Position numbers and translations under genes: made by a program
Notes under the pieces: generated by a model
Database searches by the model: none
What the model saw: the letters and a program-made list of their open reading frames with translations, nothing else
Told to the model about the DNA's origin: nothing
From: CAYRNR01 sp964425605
GTDB taxonomy: Bacteria; Myxococcota_A; UBA796; UBA9615; CAYRNR01
Direction: 5' to 3'
Assembly: GCA_964425605.1 (NCBI GenBank)
Contig: CAYRNR010000023.1
Location: 1-64,000 of the forward strand
Length of the DNA: 64,000 bases
Part shown: piece after piece, positions 17,667 through 26,074 of the stretch
Layout of the letters: each line of letters begins with the position of its first letter
How positions within the stretch are numbered: the stretch's first letter is position 1

Positions 17667-19469
17667 TCATGGGAGCGCCGAGGCCAGCACGCGGGCGCGC
17701 GACTGGTCGACCTGTCGTGTGAACTTCTCGAGGGTCTCGCGTATCCGTTCGGGGCCGTCGAACCGCGCCTCGACCAGCGCCTCGAGGTCCTCCCAGGACG
17801 TCACCAGATCCAGCCCGCGGGCGCACACCTCCGCGCACTGGCCGCACTTGAGGCAGCGCAGCGCTCCGAGGAGATCGCCGTGGTCGGTGGCGTCCCCGTG
17901 CGCCAGCCGCTTGACCAGCGCCAGCTTGGCCCGGGCGGACACGGTCTCGTTGCCGGTGGCGGCCACGGCGGGGCAGATCGGCACACAGGCGCCGCAGCCC
18001 ACACAGCGGTCTGCCGTGGTGGCGGGGCGCGTGGAGGGATCGTGCCGCCGCATCACCCACGGTGTGGTGATGGACGCCATGCCCACGGACGTGGGGTACA
18101 GGCCGGGGTTCATCATCGCGGACAGGACGCCTGCGCGGCTGCCCACGCCGAAGAACTTGCCCGGGTTGAGCAGCCCTCGCGGGTCCCACCGGGTCTTCCG
18201 CTGGGCCAGGTCGCGGACCCGGTCCGCGCCGAAGTGGTCGCGCGCGAACGGCGTGTTCCAGATCCCCACGCCGTAGGGCCTACCCTGGTGCTTCACCGCC
18301 AGCGCGGTCAGGGCCGCGGCCAGGGGGGTGAGCATCAGGTGATGCCAGGGCTGCCTGGGGTCCGCGGGGAACAGCAGCAGGGCCAGCACGCCCGGATCCT
18401 CGCCGCCCCCCACGACGTGTCCGTGGAGGTGCAGCGGCACCTTGTAGCGCCCGGCGAGCCCCTTCGCGGCCGCCATGAATCCAGCCACGCAGGAGGCGGG
18501 CAGCAGGGCCTCGCTGGCCAGGAACACCGGCCCCAGGGGGCTGTCCATGGGGAAGAAGCGGTGCTGCCAGAGCCGTGACGTGACCGCCTCGGACAGGTTG
18601 CGGGCGCCGGGCTTGTCCAGCTCGGGGAGGTCGTCTCCGGCATCGGTCTCGAGGAGCAGGACCTCGCCCGGCTTCTCCCCCTCGACCAGCTCCTCGGCGC
18701 GCCCCATCAGGATCGCGGCGCGGGGGTTCGCCGCCTCGACGACGCGGGCCAGGTAGGCGCAGGCCGCCGCCAGGTCCTCGAACACCAGCCCGGCGAGCCG
18801 GGATCGGGCCCGGCAAGGCGCCACGCGCAGCGTCAGCCGGGTCAGGATGCCCATCTGACCCTCGGTGTCGAACAGATCCTCGAACCCGTCGTCCTCCCGC
18901 TGCAGGACCACGGGGCGTCCGTCGGCGTGCACCGCGCGCAGCCCCAGCACCTGGTCGGCGAGGGGGCCCGCGGCCAGGCTGCCGAGCCCGAGCCCGCCGG
19001 CCGACGCCCAGCCCCCCACCGTGCCGAAGGCGTTGGTGGGCCTGGACAGCAGGGTCAGGCCGTGGGGCCGAAGCACGCCCTGGAGGTGGTAGAACGACGT
19101 GCCCGCCGACACCTCCACCGCCGGGAGCTTCGGGTCGACCGAGGCCACCCCGGTCACCCAGGAGAGGTCGAGGACCGCCCCGCCGTCCACCGGGACAGCG
19201 CCGCCGAGCCCTGTGGAGCCGAGGCCGCGCGGGGTGATGGGCACCCCCTCGCTGGCGAGGCGCGCCACGGCCGCGGCCACCTCGCCCTCGGTCCGCGGCC
19301 GGACCACGAACCCGGGGTCCTTCCGGGCCAGCAGCCGGTCGAAGAGGGCCGGGGGTTCCCCCATGTCACGTCCCACCGCGCCCACCTCGGTGGGGTGGGC
19401 CAGGACGCGGTCCTCGCCCAGCTCCTCGGCCACGGCTCGCGCTGCGTCGGGAAGATCAGCTCGGGTCAT
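17667..19469 (-). CDS. FAD-linked oxidoreductase with C-terminal 4Fe-4S clusters
   Basis: A 600-residue protein. Residues of about 50-230 form a PCMH-type FAD-binding domain, with TPRGLGSTGLGG as the nucleotide loop; a glycolate-oxidase-like C-terminal region follows. Residues of about 490-560 hold two ferredoxin motifs, CVGCGACVPICP and CLKCGQCAEVCA. Proteins with this plan oxidise 2-hydroxy acids such as D-lactate or glycolate and pass electrons through Fe-S centres. Its gene overlaps the TerB-like gene by 14 bases and is 21 bases from the glutamate synthase gene, so it probably serves that enzyme, perhaps as electron donor. The substrate is not determinable from the sequence. Confidence 0.82.
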   Translation of the reverse strand: MTRADLPDAARAVAEELGEDRVLAHPTEVGAVGRDMGEPPALFDRLLARKDPGFVVRPRTEGEVAAAVARLASEGVPITPRGLGSTGLGGAVPVDGGAVLDLSWVTGVASVDPKLPAVEVSAGTSFYHLQGVLRPHGLTLLSRPTNAFGTVGGWASAGGLGLGSLAAGPLADQVLGLRAVHADGRPVVLQREDDGFEDLFDTEGQMGILTRLTLRVAPCRARSRLAGLVFEDLAAACAYLARVVEAANPRAAILMGRAEELVEGEKPGEVLLLETDAGDDLPELDKPGARNLSEAVTSRLWQHRFFPMDSPLGPVFLASEALLPASCVAGFMAAAKGLAGRYKVPLHLHGHVVGGGEDPGVLALLLFPADPRQPWHHLMLTPLAAALTALAVKHQGRPYGVGIWNTPFARDHFGADRVRDLAQRKTRWDPRGLLNPGKFFGVGSRAGVLSAMMNPGLYPTSVGMASITTPWVMRRHDPSTRPATTADRCVGCGACVPICPAVAATGNETVSARAKLALVKRLAHGDATDHGDLLGALRCLKCGQCAEVCARGLDLVTSWEDLEALVEARFDGPERIRETLEKFTRQVDQSRARVLASALP

Positions 19470-20022
19470 CGTCGCCTCTACCCCTGGACACGTTCTTGGC
19501 GTTGCGCAGGGTCTCGAGCTTGTCGCCGAACTGCTCGCGCAGCCCGATCAGATCGGGCGGGGGGATCTTCAGCTCGGCGGCGATGCGGCCGATCTCGTTC
19601 TCCTCCACCACGGAGATGGAGCCGTCGGCCGCGGCCACGGCGAACAGGCACCGCATCAGGTCGATGCGCTGGTCGAAGGTGGAGAGCCGGCCGAACTCGC
19701 GCGTCACCAGGTAGTCCTCGGTGCCGCCGAAGAGCTGGGCCTGGCTCTTGGCGATCTGGACCACCAGCACCGCCATGTCGTCGCCGAGGCCACCGGCCTC
19801 GGCCACCACCCGTTCCATCTCGCGGGTCTCGTCGGCGGTGATCACCCGATCGGCCAGCGCGATCCGGCCCAGGACGTAGGCGAAGCTCGCCAGGTAGCGG
19901 GCGCGGTCGGGATCGAGGGCCTCGAGCTCCGACACGATCTTGCGCACCGACTGGGTCTCGGCGGCGGCAGTGTCACGGGTGGAACGAGGAGAGGTGAAAC
20001 CTAGGAACTTCCAGAGCGACAT
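19456..20022 (-). CDS. TerB-like (tellurite resistance TerB family) protein
   Basis: A 188-residue soluble, mostly helical protein. Two Asp-containing turns, ADRVITADE and AADGSISVVEE, are spaced about 70 residues apart and followed by an amphipathic helix, the pattern of TerB/DUF533-type domains that may bind metal. It leads the oxidoreductase/glutamate synthase operon and overlaps the next gene by 14 bases. An unusual tract of G runs and 7-base repeats lies just upstream. Its role in glutamate synthesis is unknown. Confidence 0.7.
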   Translation of the reverse strand: MSLWKFLGFTSPRSTRDTAAAETQSVRKIVSELEALDPDRARYLASFAYVLGRIALADRVITADETREMERVVAEAGGLGDDMAVLVVQIAKSQAQLFGGTEDYLVTREFGRLSTFDQRIDLMRCLFAVAAADGSISVVEENEIGRIAAELKIPPPDLIGLREQFGDKLETLRNAKNVSRGRGDDDPS

Positions 20023-20028
20023 CTCAAG

Positions 20029-20037
20029 TAGATATCA
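20029..20037 (-). promoter_or_regulatory. possible -10 element at the start of the TerB-like gene
   Basis: Minus strand TG-A-TATCTA, differing from the window's recurrent motif only in the last base. It ends seven bases before the ATG at 20022, so transcription from it would start at or next to the start codon, giving a leaderless or nearly leaderless message. This is weak evidence taken alone. Confidence 0.25.
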
Positions 20038-20044
20038 CAGAAAA

Positions 20045-20090
20045 GGGGGGGATTTGGGGGGGGGATTTCAGATTTCAGATTTCAGATTTC
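20045..20090. repeat. G7 and G9 tracts plus 3.9 copies of GATTTCA
   Basis: Plus strand has G runs at 20045-20051 and 20056-20064, then GATTTCA at 20064, 20071 and 20078 and a partial copy ending at 20090. The tract fills most of the 83-base space between the sigma factor stop and the TerB-like start. Such low-complexity DNA is prone to slipped-strand length change and is very different from the surrounding sequence. Confidence 0.85.
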
Positions 20091-20105
20091 TCGAAGAACT
20101 TTCAC

Positions 20106-20720
20106 CTAGTCGGGTAGCTCGAGCTGGGCGGCCTCGCGGAAGGCCTTGCGGGCGCGGTGGAGGCGGGACTTGACCGCGGGCACGGAGAGGCCGAGGAGGG
20201 GGGCCACCTCTGCGGGGCGGCGGCCCTCGCCGTCCACCAGCAGCAGCACCGCGCGGTCGGACTCCTTCATGTCCAGGAGCAGGTCGGACATCTGCTTCAT
20301 GAGCTGGGCGACGGCGGCTTGACGCTCCGGGTCGGTGGCGTCGTTGGCGCTGAGATCGAGCGGTGGCGGGCCGTCCTCGTTGGTCCGGTTGAGGATCGGC
20401 ACGTGGAGCTTGGGGTCGTTCTTGCGGCCCCGGCGCTTCTTGGTGCAGGCGCTCATGGCCAGCCGGAACAGCCAACCGCGGACGGTGGCCTCGCCGCGGA
20501 AGCCCGGCAGGTATCGCATGGCCGCGATGTAGGTGTCCTGGAGCACGTCCTGGGCGTCCTGGGGATCGTTGCAGCGCGCGCGCGCCGCGGAGAGCAGCCG
20601 ATCGCTGTAGCAGCGGATGATGTCGCCGAAGACGTCGGGGTCGCCGTCCGCGGCGCGGCGGGTCAGGTCCGCGTCGTCGCAGGCGGCCGCCGGGGTCGTT
20701 TCGCGGTCGTGGTCACCCAT
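20106..20720 (-). CDS. ECF-type RNA polymerase sigma factor
   Basis: About 204 residues. Sigma region 2 (about 25-95) includes DAQDVLQDTYIAA and the GWLFRLA segment; region 4 (about 145-195) ends with the helix-turn-helix motif LGLSVPAVKSRLHRARK. There is no region 1 or 3, as in extracytoplasmic-function sigma factors. ATG at 20720 is preceded by GAGGAG eight bases upstream; an ATG at 20780 would overlap the promoter. No linked anti-sigma factor is evident, although the divergent operon encodes membrane proteins. The downstream TerB-like operon runs in the same direction and could be a target. Confidence 0.92.
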   Translation of the reverse strand: MGDHDRETTPAAACDDADLTRRAADGDPDVFGDIIRCYSDRLLSAARARCNDPQDAQDVLQDTYIAAMRYLPGFRGEATVRGWLFRLAMSACTKKRRGRKNDPKLHVPILNRTNEDGPPPLDLSANDATDPERQAAVAQLMKQMSDLLLDMKESDRAVLLLVDGEGRRPAEVAPLLGLSVPAVKSRLHRARKAFREAAQLELPD

Positions 20721-20740
20721 GTCCGTGCTCCTCGACAGCA

Positions 20741-20768
20741 ACCCTAGCTCCATGTGTCCGCTTGTCAA
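20741..20768 (-). promoter_or_regulatory. candidate sigma-70 promoter of the ECF sigma gene
   Basis: On the minus strand TTGACA (20768-20763), a 16-base spacer and TAGGGT (20746-20741) precede the GAGGAG ribosome binding site and ATG of the sigma factor gene. The -35 box is a perfect match; the -10 box is a poor match. It overlaps the upstream region of the divergent operon starting at 20797. Confidence 0.4.
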
Positions 20769-20796
20769 CCGCGTCCGCATGCGCTACGCCAGCTGT

Positions 20797-22089
20797 ATGG
20801 GACACCTCGCATCTCAACACAAGGCGTATCAGGATCTCCGCGACCGGCTCGACCGGATGCCCATCGGCATGCCCGACGGGGAGGGGCTCTACGACATCCT
20901 GAGGTTGCTGTACACCGAGGAGGAGGCGCAGCTCGGCGCGCGCATGCCGGTGAAGCCGGCCACCCTCGAGCAGCTCTGCCGGAAGCTGGACATGCCGGAG
21001 GCCAGGCTGCTGCCGCTGCTCGAGCGCATGGCGGACGTGGGCACGGTGATGGACCTGGTCCATCCGAAGACGGGTCAGGTGCGCTATCTCCTGTCCCCAC
21101 CGGTGGTGGGCTTCTTCGAGTTCTCGCTGATGAAGCGCCGCGAGGACATCGATCAGCCCGCCCTCGCCATGGCCATGGACGCCTACATGCACAGCGGCGC
21201 GTTCTTCGATGCGCCCGACGCGGACTTCACCACCATCGGCCGGACCCTGGTGCACGAGGACACCCTGGCCGGCGAGCTCGTCTCGGAGGTCCTGCCCTAC
21301 GAGAAGGCCAGCGACATCCTGCGCAGCGCCAGCCGGATCGGCGTGGCCCTGTGCTACTGCCGCCACAAGGCCGAGCACCTGGGCCGGGCCTGCGACACCC
21401 CCCAGGAGATCTGCCTGAACATCAACGCGGGGTTCGACTACGTCAACCGCCACGGCATCGCCCGCGAGATCGACGTGCCCGAGGCGCTGGACATCCTGGC
21501 GAAGGCGCGGGAGCTGGGGCTGGTCCAGATCGCCGACAACGTGGCGCGCAAGCCCATCTACCTGTGCAACTGTTGCGGGTGCTGTTGCCTGCAGCTGCGG
21601 GCCATCAACCGCCACGGCGTGTCCCACGCGGTCCACACGAGCAACTTCATCGCGGCCATCGACGCGGATGGGTGCCGGGGTTGCGGCCGCTGCGCCCGCC
21701 GGTGCCCCGTGTCCGCCATCGAGCTGGAGCCGGTGCCGCGCGACGGCAAGCGGGTGGGCAAGATGCGGGCCCGCGTGGACGAGGACATCTGCCTGGGGTG
21801 TGGTGTCTGTCATGCCGCGTGCCGCCACGGGGTGTTGACCATGGCCCAGCGCGAGGTGCGCGTCCTGACGCCGCAGACCACCCTGGAGCGGGTGGTCCGG
21901 ATGGCCCTGGACACCGGCAAGCTCCAGCACCTGCTGTACGACGAGGGGGACGGGCTGCCCTCCACGGTGGCCAACCGCGTGCTCGGCGCCGTGCTGCAGC
22001 TGCCGCCAGCGCAGCGCACGCTGGCCAACGAGCAGCTGCGCAGCCGGTTCGTGCACGGCGTGATCCAGCGCTTCACGGGTAGACGATGA
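20797..22089 (+). CDS. Cys-rich ferredoxin-like (4Fe-4S) protein
   Basis: About 430 residues. The N-terminal 100 residues look like a winged-helix-like helical segment. A central region carries CYCRHK and, further on, the very dense cysteine motif CNCCGCCC. The C-terminal part has two 4Fe-4S ferredoxin motifs, CRGCGRCARRCP and CLGCGVCHAACR. A redox or cluster-sensing role is likely; no catalytic domain is recognisable. ATG at 20797 is chosen as a plausible start, but no clear ribosome binding site precedes it and ATG at 20779 is an alternative. It is the first gene of a four-gene plus-strand operon running to 26071. Confidence 0.75.
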   Translation: MGHLASQHKAYQDLRDRLDRMPIGMPDGEGLYDILRLLYTEEEAQLGARMPVKPATLEQLCRKLDMPEARLLPLLERMADVGTVMDLVHPKTGQVRYLLSPPVVGFFEFSLMKRREDIDQPALAMAMDAYMHSGAFFDAPDADFTTIGRTLVHEDTLAGELVSEVLPYEKASDILRSASRIGVALCYCRHKAEHLGRACDTPQEICLNINAGFDYVNRHGIAREIDVPEALDILAKARELGLVQIADNVARKPIYLCNCCGCCCLQLRAINRHGVSHAVHTSNFIAAIDADGCRGCGRCARRCPVSAIELEPVPRDGKRVGKMRARVDEDICLGCGVCHAACRHGVLTMAQREVRVLTPQTTLERVVRMALDTGKLQHLLYDEGDGLPSTVANRVLGAVLQLPPAQRTLANEQLRSRFVHGVIQRFTGRR

Positions 22090-22110
22090 CCCGCCCCCTC
22101 GGAGGCCGAC

Positions 22111-24252
22111 GTGCCTGACGACGAACGACTCGACGAGCTCCTCGACCAGGCCAAGGCGCCGCTGCTGGTGTCCATCGCCGCCGCGATCCTGGCCCTCGAG
22201 GGGTTCCTGCTCGCCACGGCGGGCGTGCAGAGTGTGCTGTTTCTGGACCTGGACGGGCTCTGGGCGGTGTTCCCGCCGCTGCAGCTCGGCTGTGGTGTGC
22301 TCGCCATCGCCGCGGCGTTCGGCATGGGCAAGCTGTCCGGGCCGGCGGGCCCGATCGCCCTGCTGCTGGCCCTGATGTGCGGGCTGGTCTCCGGGGGCTG
22401 GTTGCTGGCCAGCGCCGCCAACCTGGTGCTGTCGCCGGTGGTCTTCCTCGCCGCTGCGACCTCGGTGCCGGCATTTTTACTGGTCGCCGTGTCCATGTTC
22501 TCGTTCTTCCGCTGCGTGCGTGCCCGCAAGCAGCTCCGCGACGAGCTCGAGGAAGTGGTCCCCGGGTCGGGGAACCTGGGGCTCATCGCGGCGGTGGGGC
22601 TGGTCGGGCTCCTGGTCGCCGGGGTGCTCGTGGCGGGCAACATGGCGGTCGTGGGGCGGCCCATGTGGGTGGCCGTGGCCATCCGCGGCGGGGTCGATCC
22701 CGCGGCAGACGCCGGGTTCGCATCCGAGTTCGCGCGCCAGATCGAGCGCAGGGGCCTGGTGCCTGTGCTGGTCGAGGAGACCATGGCCGCCGACGCGACC
22801 CTGGAGGATGCGCGCAAGGCCGCCCGCAAGGCCGAGGCCGCCCACGTCATCGTGTTCGATCTCACCGCGGCGCAGGAGCGCCCCGGCATCCTGGCGGGCA
22901 CCCACCTTCACGCCGTGACCTGCACCGCCACCTTCGCCGACGCCGACGGCGCAGTGGAGGAGGTCTCGGACCCCATCGAGTTCGCGTACGAGCGCGCCAG
23001 CGCCGGCGAGGTGGTCTCCAAGGTGAGCGAGACCCTGGCCGAGGCCTACGAGCCGTGGCTCGTCCAGCAGCTGTTCGCCAGCGAGGCCTTTGCGCCGGCG
23101 CTGGTGGGGGAGGTGGATCTGGAGGACGCGGTCGCGGCCATGGAGCTCGCCTCCATGGAGGCGGCGGTGTGGGACCGCAAGGCCGCGGCCGACGGGTACG
23201 GCGACTTCTGCGAGCTCGAGGTGGAGCGGCTGCAGGCCGCGCGCGCGACCGAGATCAACGAGGTGAAGTGCATCGAGCAGCCCTGCCGCCACTACACCCT
23301 CGTGGGGGTCGACGAGGCGGGCCGCGCCCTCGTACAGGAGGGCTCACGACACCCCCTGTTCAAGATCCCGCTGGCGGCCAAGAACTCCTGGATCGAGAGC
23401 CCCGAACGTCTCTTCGCCGTGGACCCGGCGCGGCCGGACGAGGAGGTGGACCTGCTGCGGGTGTCCAACTTCTACGACTTCGGCAAGGTGGACATCGAGG
23501 GCGCCTATGCGTCCCTGGAGACCTTCGACGCCCATCAACAGGAGGCCATCTACACCGTGGAGCTCGCCACGGGCAAACCCCGGGACATCGCCGCGCTGCA
23601 GTACCGCGAGCGCACCTCGTGGATCCAGGCCGCGCCCGGCGGCAACGGCGCCCTGGTCAAGATCAAGAAGGGACCGTGCCTGCTGGTGTCCTCGAACCGG
23701 CGCGTCGAGCTGCCTGCGTTCTCCCGCGCCCGGTGGGTCCTGCTGTCGTCCGGTCCCCACTTCCTCGCCCAGACCGAGGACCAGCGGATCGCCCTGTACG
23801 ACCGCGACGGCCAGACCGGCGGTCGTACGGCCCGCCTGGACGGCTGGCTCTCGCAGGCCCGCGCCACCGACGAGGACTCCGTCGTGGTCGTCACCTCCGA
23901 CAACGGCGAGTGCGGCCTCGTCACCCTGGACGCCGCGACCCTGGGGGTGCAGCGCCGCCAGGAGCTGCCCCGCTGCCTGAAGTCGCCCCAGATCCTGCCC
24001 GACGGCCGGCTCGTGGGCATCGCCGAGGTGTCCATGGAGGGCGACGATCCCTTCGACCGCGAGGTGGTGCTCTGGGATCCGGCGTCGGATGAACTCACCC
24101 AGCTCACCACCGGCTCCCTGGACGAGGAGACCGTGTACGCGTCGCCCGACGGGGATCGGGTGCTGTTCAACCGGCGCCTCGAGGACTGGCCGCCCGAGTA
24201 CGACACCCGCACCTATCGGCGGCAGGTGTGCTGGCTGGACCTGGCTCCATGA
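22111..24252 (+). CDS. large hypothetical membrane protein with beta-propeller-like C-terminus
   Basis: A 713-residue protein. The first 190 residues contain five or six hydrophobic segments. The middle region (about 195-330) is an alpha/beta domain; a later stretch from about 500 consists of short repeated beta units with D-x-D-G and W-x-P patterns, as in WD40 or TolB-like propellers. I do not recognise the family. GTG is preceded by GGAGG five bases upstream. Its stop overlaps the start of the next gene (ATGA). Confidence 0.7.
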   Translation: MPDDERLDELLDQAKAPLLVSIAAAILALEGFLLATAGVQSVLFLDLDGLWAVFPPLQLGCGVLAIAAAFGMGKLSGPAGPIALLLALMCGLVSGGWLLASAANLVLSPVVFLAAATSVPAFLLVAVSMFSFFRCVRARKQLRDELEEVVPGSGNLGLIAAVGLVGLLVAGVLVAGNMAVVGRPMWVAVAIRGGVDPAADAGFASEFARQIERRGLVPVLVEETMAADATLEDARKAARKAEAAHVIVFDLTAAQERPGILAGTHLHAVTCTATFADADGAVEEVSDPIEFAYERASAGEVVSKVSETLAEAYEPWLVQQLFASEAFAPALVGEVDLEDAVAAMELASMEAAVWDRKAAADGYGDFCELEVERLQAARATEINEVKCIEQPCRHYTLVGVDEAGRALVQEGSRHPLFKIPLAAKNSWIESPERLFAVDPARPDEEVDLLRVSNFYDFGKVDIEGAYASLETFDAHQQEAIYTVELATGKPRDIAALQYRERTSWIQAAPGGNGALVKIKKGPCLLVSSNRRVELPAFSRARWVLLSSGPHFLAQTEDQRIALYDRDGQTGGRTARLDGWLSQARATDEDSVVVVTSDNGECGLVTLDAATLGVQRRQELPRCLKSPQILPDGRLVGIAEVSMEGDDPFDREVVLWDPASDELTQLTTGSLDEETVYASPDGDRVLFNRRLEDWPPEYDTRTYRRQVCWLDLAP

Positions 24253-25283
24253 AAGAGGCCCCGCCGGCGAGACGTGGAGGGCTCAAGATCGCCCTCGGCG
24301 TGGCCGTGGGCGCGCTGTTCTTCTATCTGGTCGCCCGCGGGATGGACTGGGACGGCGTGGGCGCGACCCTCGCCAGCTCCGAGCCCCTGTGGCTGATCCC
24401 CCTCGTGGTCGCGCTGATGGTGCACTTCGTGTTCAAGGCGCTGCGCTGGCGTGTCCTGCTCAGCGAGTCCGTGGACGTGAGCCGTTTCTTCGCCTTTCGG
24501 CTGATCATGGTCGGGTTCTTCCTCAACAACGTCTTCCCGGCCCGGCTCGGAGAGGTGGGGCGCCTGTACCTCCTGTGCGCGAACCGTCCCGACGTTCCGT
24601 TCTCCTTTGGCGCGGCCACCCTGGTGGCCAACAAGCTGTTCGATCTGTTCGCCGTGATGGTCTTCTTGCTCGTCGCGTCGCTCACCCTGCCCATACCGGA
24701 CGTCACGCGATGGGCGCTGGCTGTCTTCTCCGCGCTCTGCGTCGCCATCCTCGGCGCGGTCTTCGCGGCCGCCGCGTGGCGCAACCGCGAGCTGGGCCGA
24801 TCCCGCGACGACAGCGCCCTGCTGCGGCTCCTCGGGCGCTTCGGGTCCGTGGGCCAGACCGCGTACGACATCGTGCTGGAGTTCGCCCACGGGCTGTCCA
24901 CCCTGACGTCGTTGAGGCGGTTCGCGCACGCCTCGGCGCACACCGCGGTGGCCTCCATCGCGCTCGTGGTCGCCGTCTGGTCCATCTTCCGGATGCTCGG
25001 TGTGGCGGGATCGCTGCTCAACGCCGGTTTCGTCGTGGGCATGATCGGAGCCGGGGCGATCCTGCCATCGGCCCCCACCAACGCGGGGACGCATCACTAC
25101 TTCGCCTCCCTGGCGCTCACCCTCCCGGCCGCCGCGGACACGGACGTCGCGTTCTCGTTCTCCCTGATCTCCCACGGGGTTGAGGCCATCCTCTCGTCTC
25201 TGGTCGGGGCGATCTGCATGATTGGCCTGGACTGGCGGCGCGCCCGCGGGGAGGTCGATCCGGGCGAGGAGGAATCCAGATGA
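24249..25283 (+). CDS. UPF0104 / LPG-synthase-TM-type membrane protein
   Basis: A 344-residue integral membrane protein with about eight hydrophobic segments. It has NNVFPARLGEVGR, the conserved motif of the lysylphosphatidylglycerol synthetase transmembrane region / UPF0104 family, and a later LPSAPTNAGTH segment typical of the same family. Such proteins are flippases or lipid-modifying membrane proteins, and there is no attached aminoacyl-transferase domain here. The ATG overlaps the previous stop (ATGA) and its own stop overlaps the next ATG in the same way. Confidence 0.85.
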   Translation: MKEAPPARRGGLKIALGVAVGALFFYLVARGMDWDGVGATLASSEPLWLIPLVVALMVHFVFKALRWRVLLSESVDVSRFFAFRLIMVGFFLNNVFPARLGEVGRLYLLCANRPDVPFSFGAATLVANKLFDLFAVMVFLLVASLTLPIPDVTRWALAVFSALCVAILGAVFAAAAWRNRELGRSRDDSALLRLLGRFGSVGQTAYDIVLEFAHGLSTLTSLRRFAHASAHTAVASIALVVAVWSIFRMLGVAGSLLNAGFVVGMIGAGAILPSAPTNAGTHHYFASLALTLPAAADTDVAFSFSLISHGVEAILSSLVGAICMIGLDWRRARGEVDPGEEESR

Positions 25284-26071
25284 GCATCCCCATGGCCGTG
25301 GTCGACGCGTTCACCCATCGGCCCTTCACCGGCAACCCCGCGGCGGTGTGCCTCCTCGAGGAGCCCCGGGGGTCCGAGTGGATGCAGGCCGTCGCAGCGG
25401 AGATGAACCTCTCCGAGACGGCGTTCGTCGCGCGGGGCGACGAGGCATTCGGGCTGCGCTGGTTCACCCCGGCCACGGAGGTGGCCCTGTGCGGCCACGC
25501 GACCCTGGCCAGCGCCCACACCCTGTGGGACCGGGGGTGGCTCGCCGAGGCGGATCGCGCGGTCTTCGACACCCGCAGCGGGCGCCTGGTCGCGTCGCGG
25601 CACGGAGACCTCGTCGAGCTGGACTTCCCCGCGCTGCCCCCTGCGCCCGCGACGATCTCCGACGAGATGGTGGGGGCCCTGGGCGCGGCGCCGCGCTACG
25701 TGGGCCTCGTGGGCGACAAGATCCTGATGGAGGTGGACTCCGAGGACACGGTGCGCACCCTGGTCCCGGACTTCCAGCTCCTGGGCCGCCTGCCGGGGCG
25801 CGGCGTGATGGTCACCGCCCGGGCCGACGCGCCGGACGTGGACTTCGTGTCCCGCTACTTCGCCCCCTGGGTGGGGATCGACGAGGACCCGGTCACCGGC
25901 TCGGCCCACTGCAGCCTGGGCCCCTACTGGGGCCGGGTGCTGGGCAAGACCGAGATGGTGGCCTTCCAGGCGTCGGCCCGGGGCGGGCTGGTGCAGGTAC
26001 GCCTGGACGGCGACCGCGTCGTGCTGGGGGGGCAGGCCGTCACGATCTGGCGGGGCGAGCTGGCGGTCTGA
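25280..26071 (+). CDS. PhzF-family isomerase-like protein
   Basis: A 263-residue protein of the PhzF / diaminopimelate-epimerase fold. It has the N-terminal FTGNPAAVC segment, a catalytic-type Glu46 in LSETAFV, CGHATLASAH, and the late DPVTGSAHC motif. Members isomerise or cyclise small molecules; no phenazine genes are nearby, so the substrate is unknown. It is the last gene of the operon beginning at 20797 and lies three bases from the convergent radical SAM gene. Confidence 0.88.
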   Translation: MSIPMAVVDAFTHRPFTGNPAAVCLLEEPRGSEWMQAVAAEMNLSETAFVARGDEAFGLRWFTPATEVALCGHATLASAHTLWDRGWLAEADRAVFDTRSGRLVASRHGDLVELDFPALPPAPATISDEMVGALGAAPRYVGLVGDKILMEVDSEDTVRTLVPDFQLLGRLPGRGVMVTARADAPDVDFVSRYFAPWVGIDEDPVTGSAHCSLGPYWGRVLGKTEMVAFQASARGGLVQVRLDGDRVVLGGQAVTIWRGELAV

Positions 26072-26074
26072 GGG

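Noticed and set aside
14808..18578. Plus-strand frame of about 1250 codons over the glutamate synthase genes
   Set aside because: It overlaps genes with intact Fe-S and FMN motifs and shows no motif of its own.
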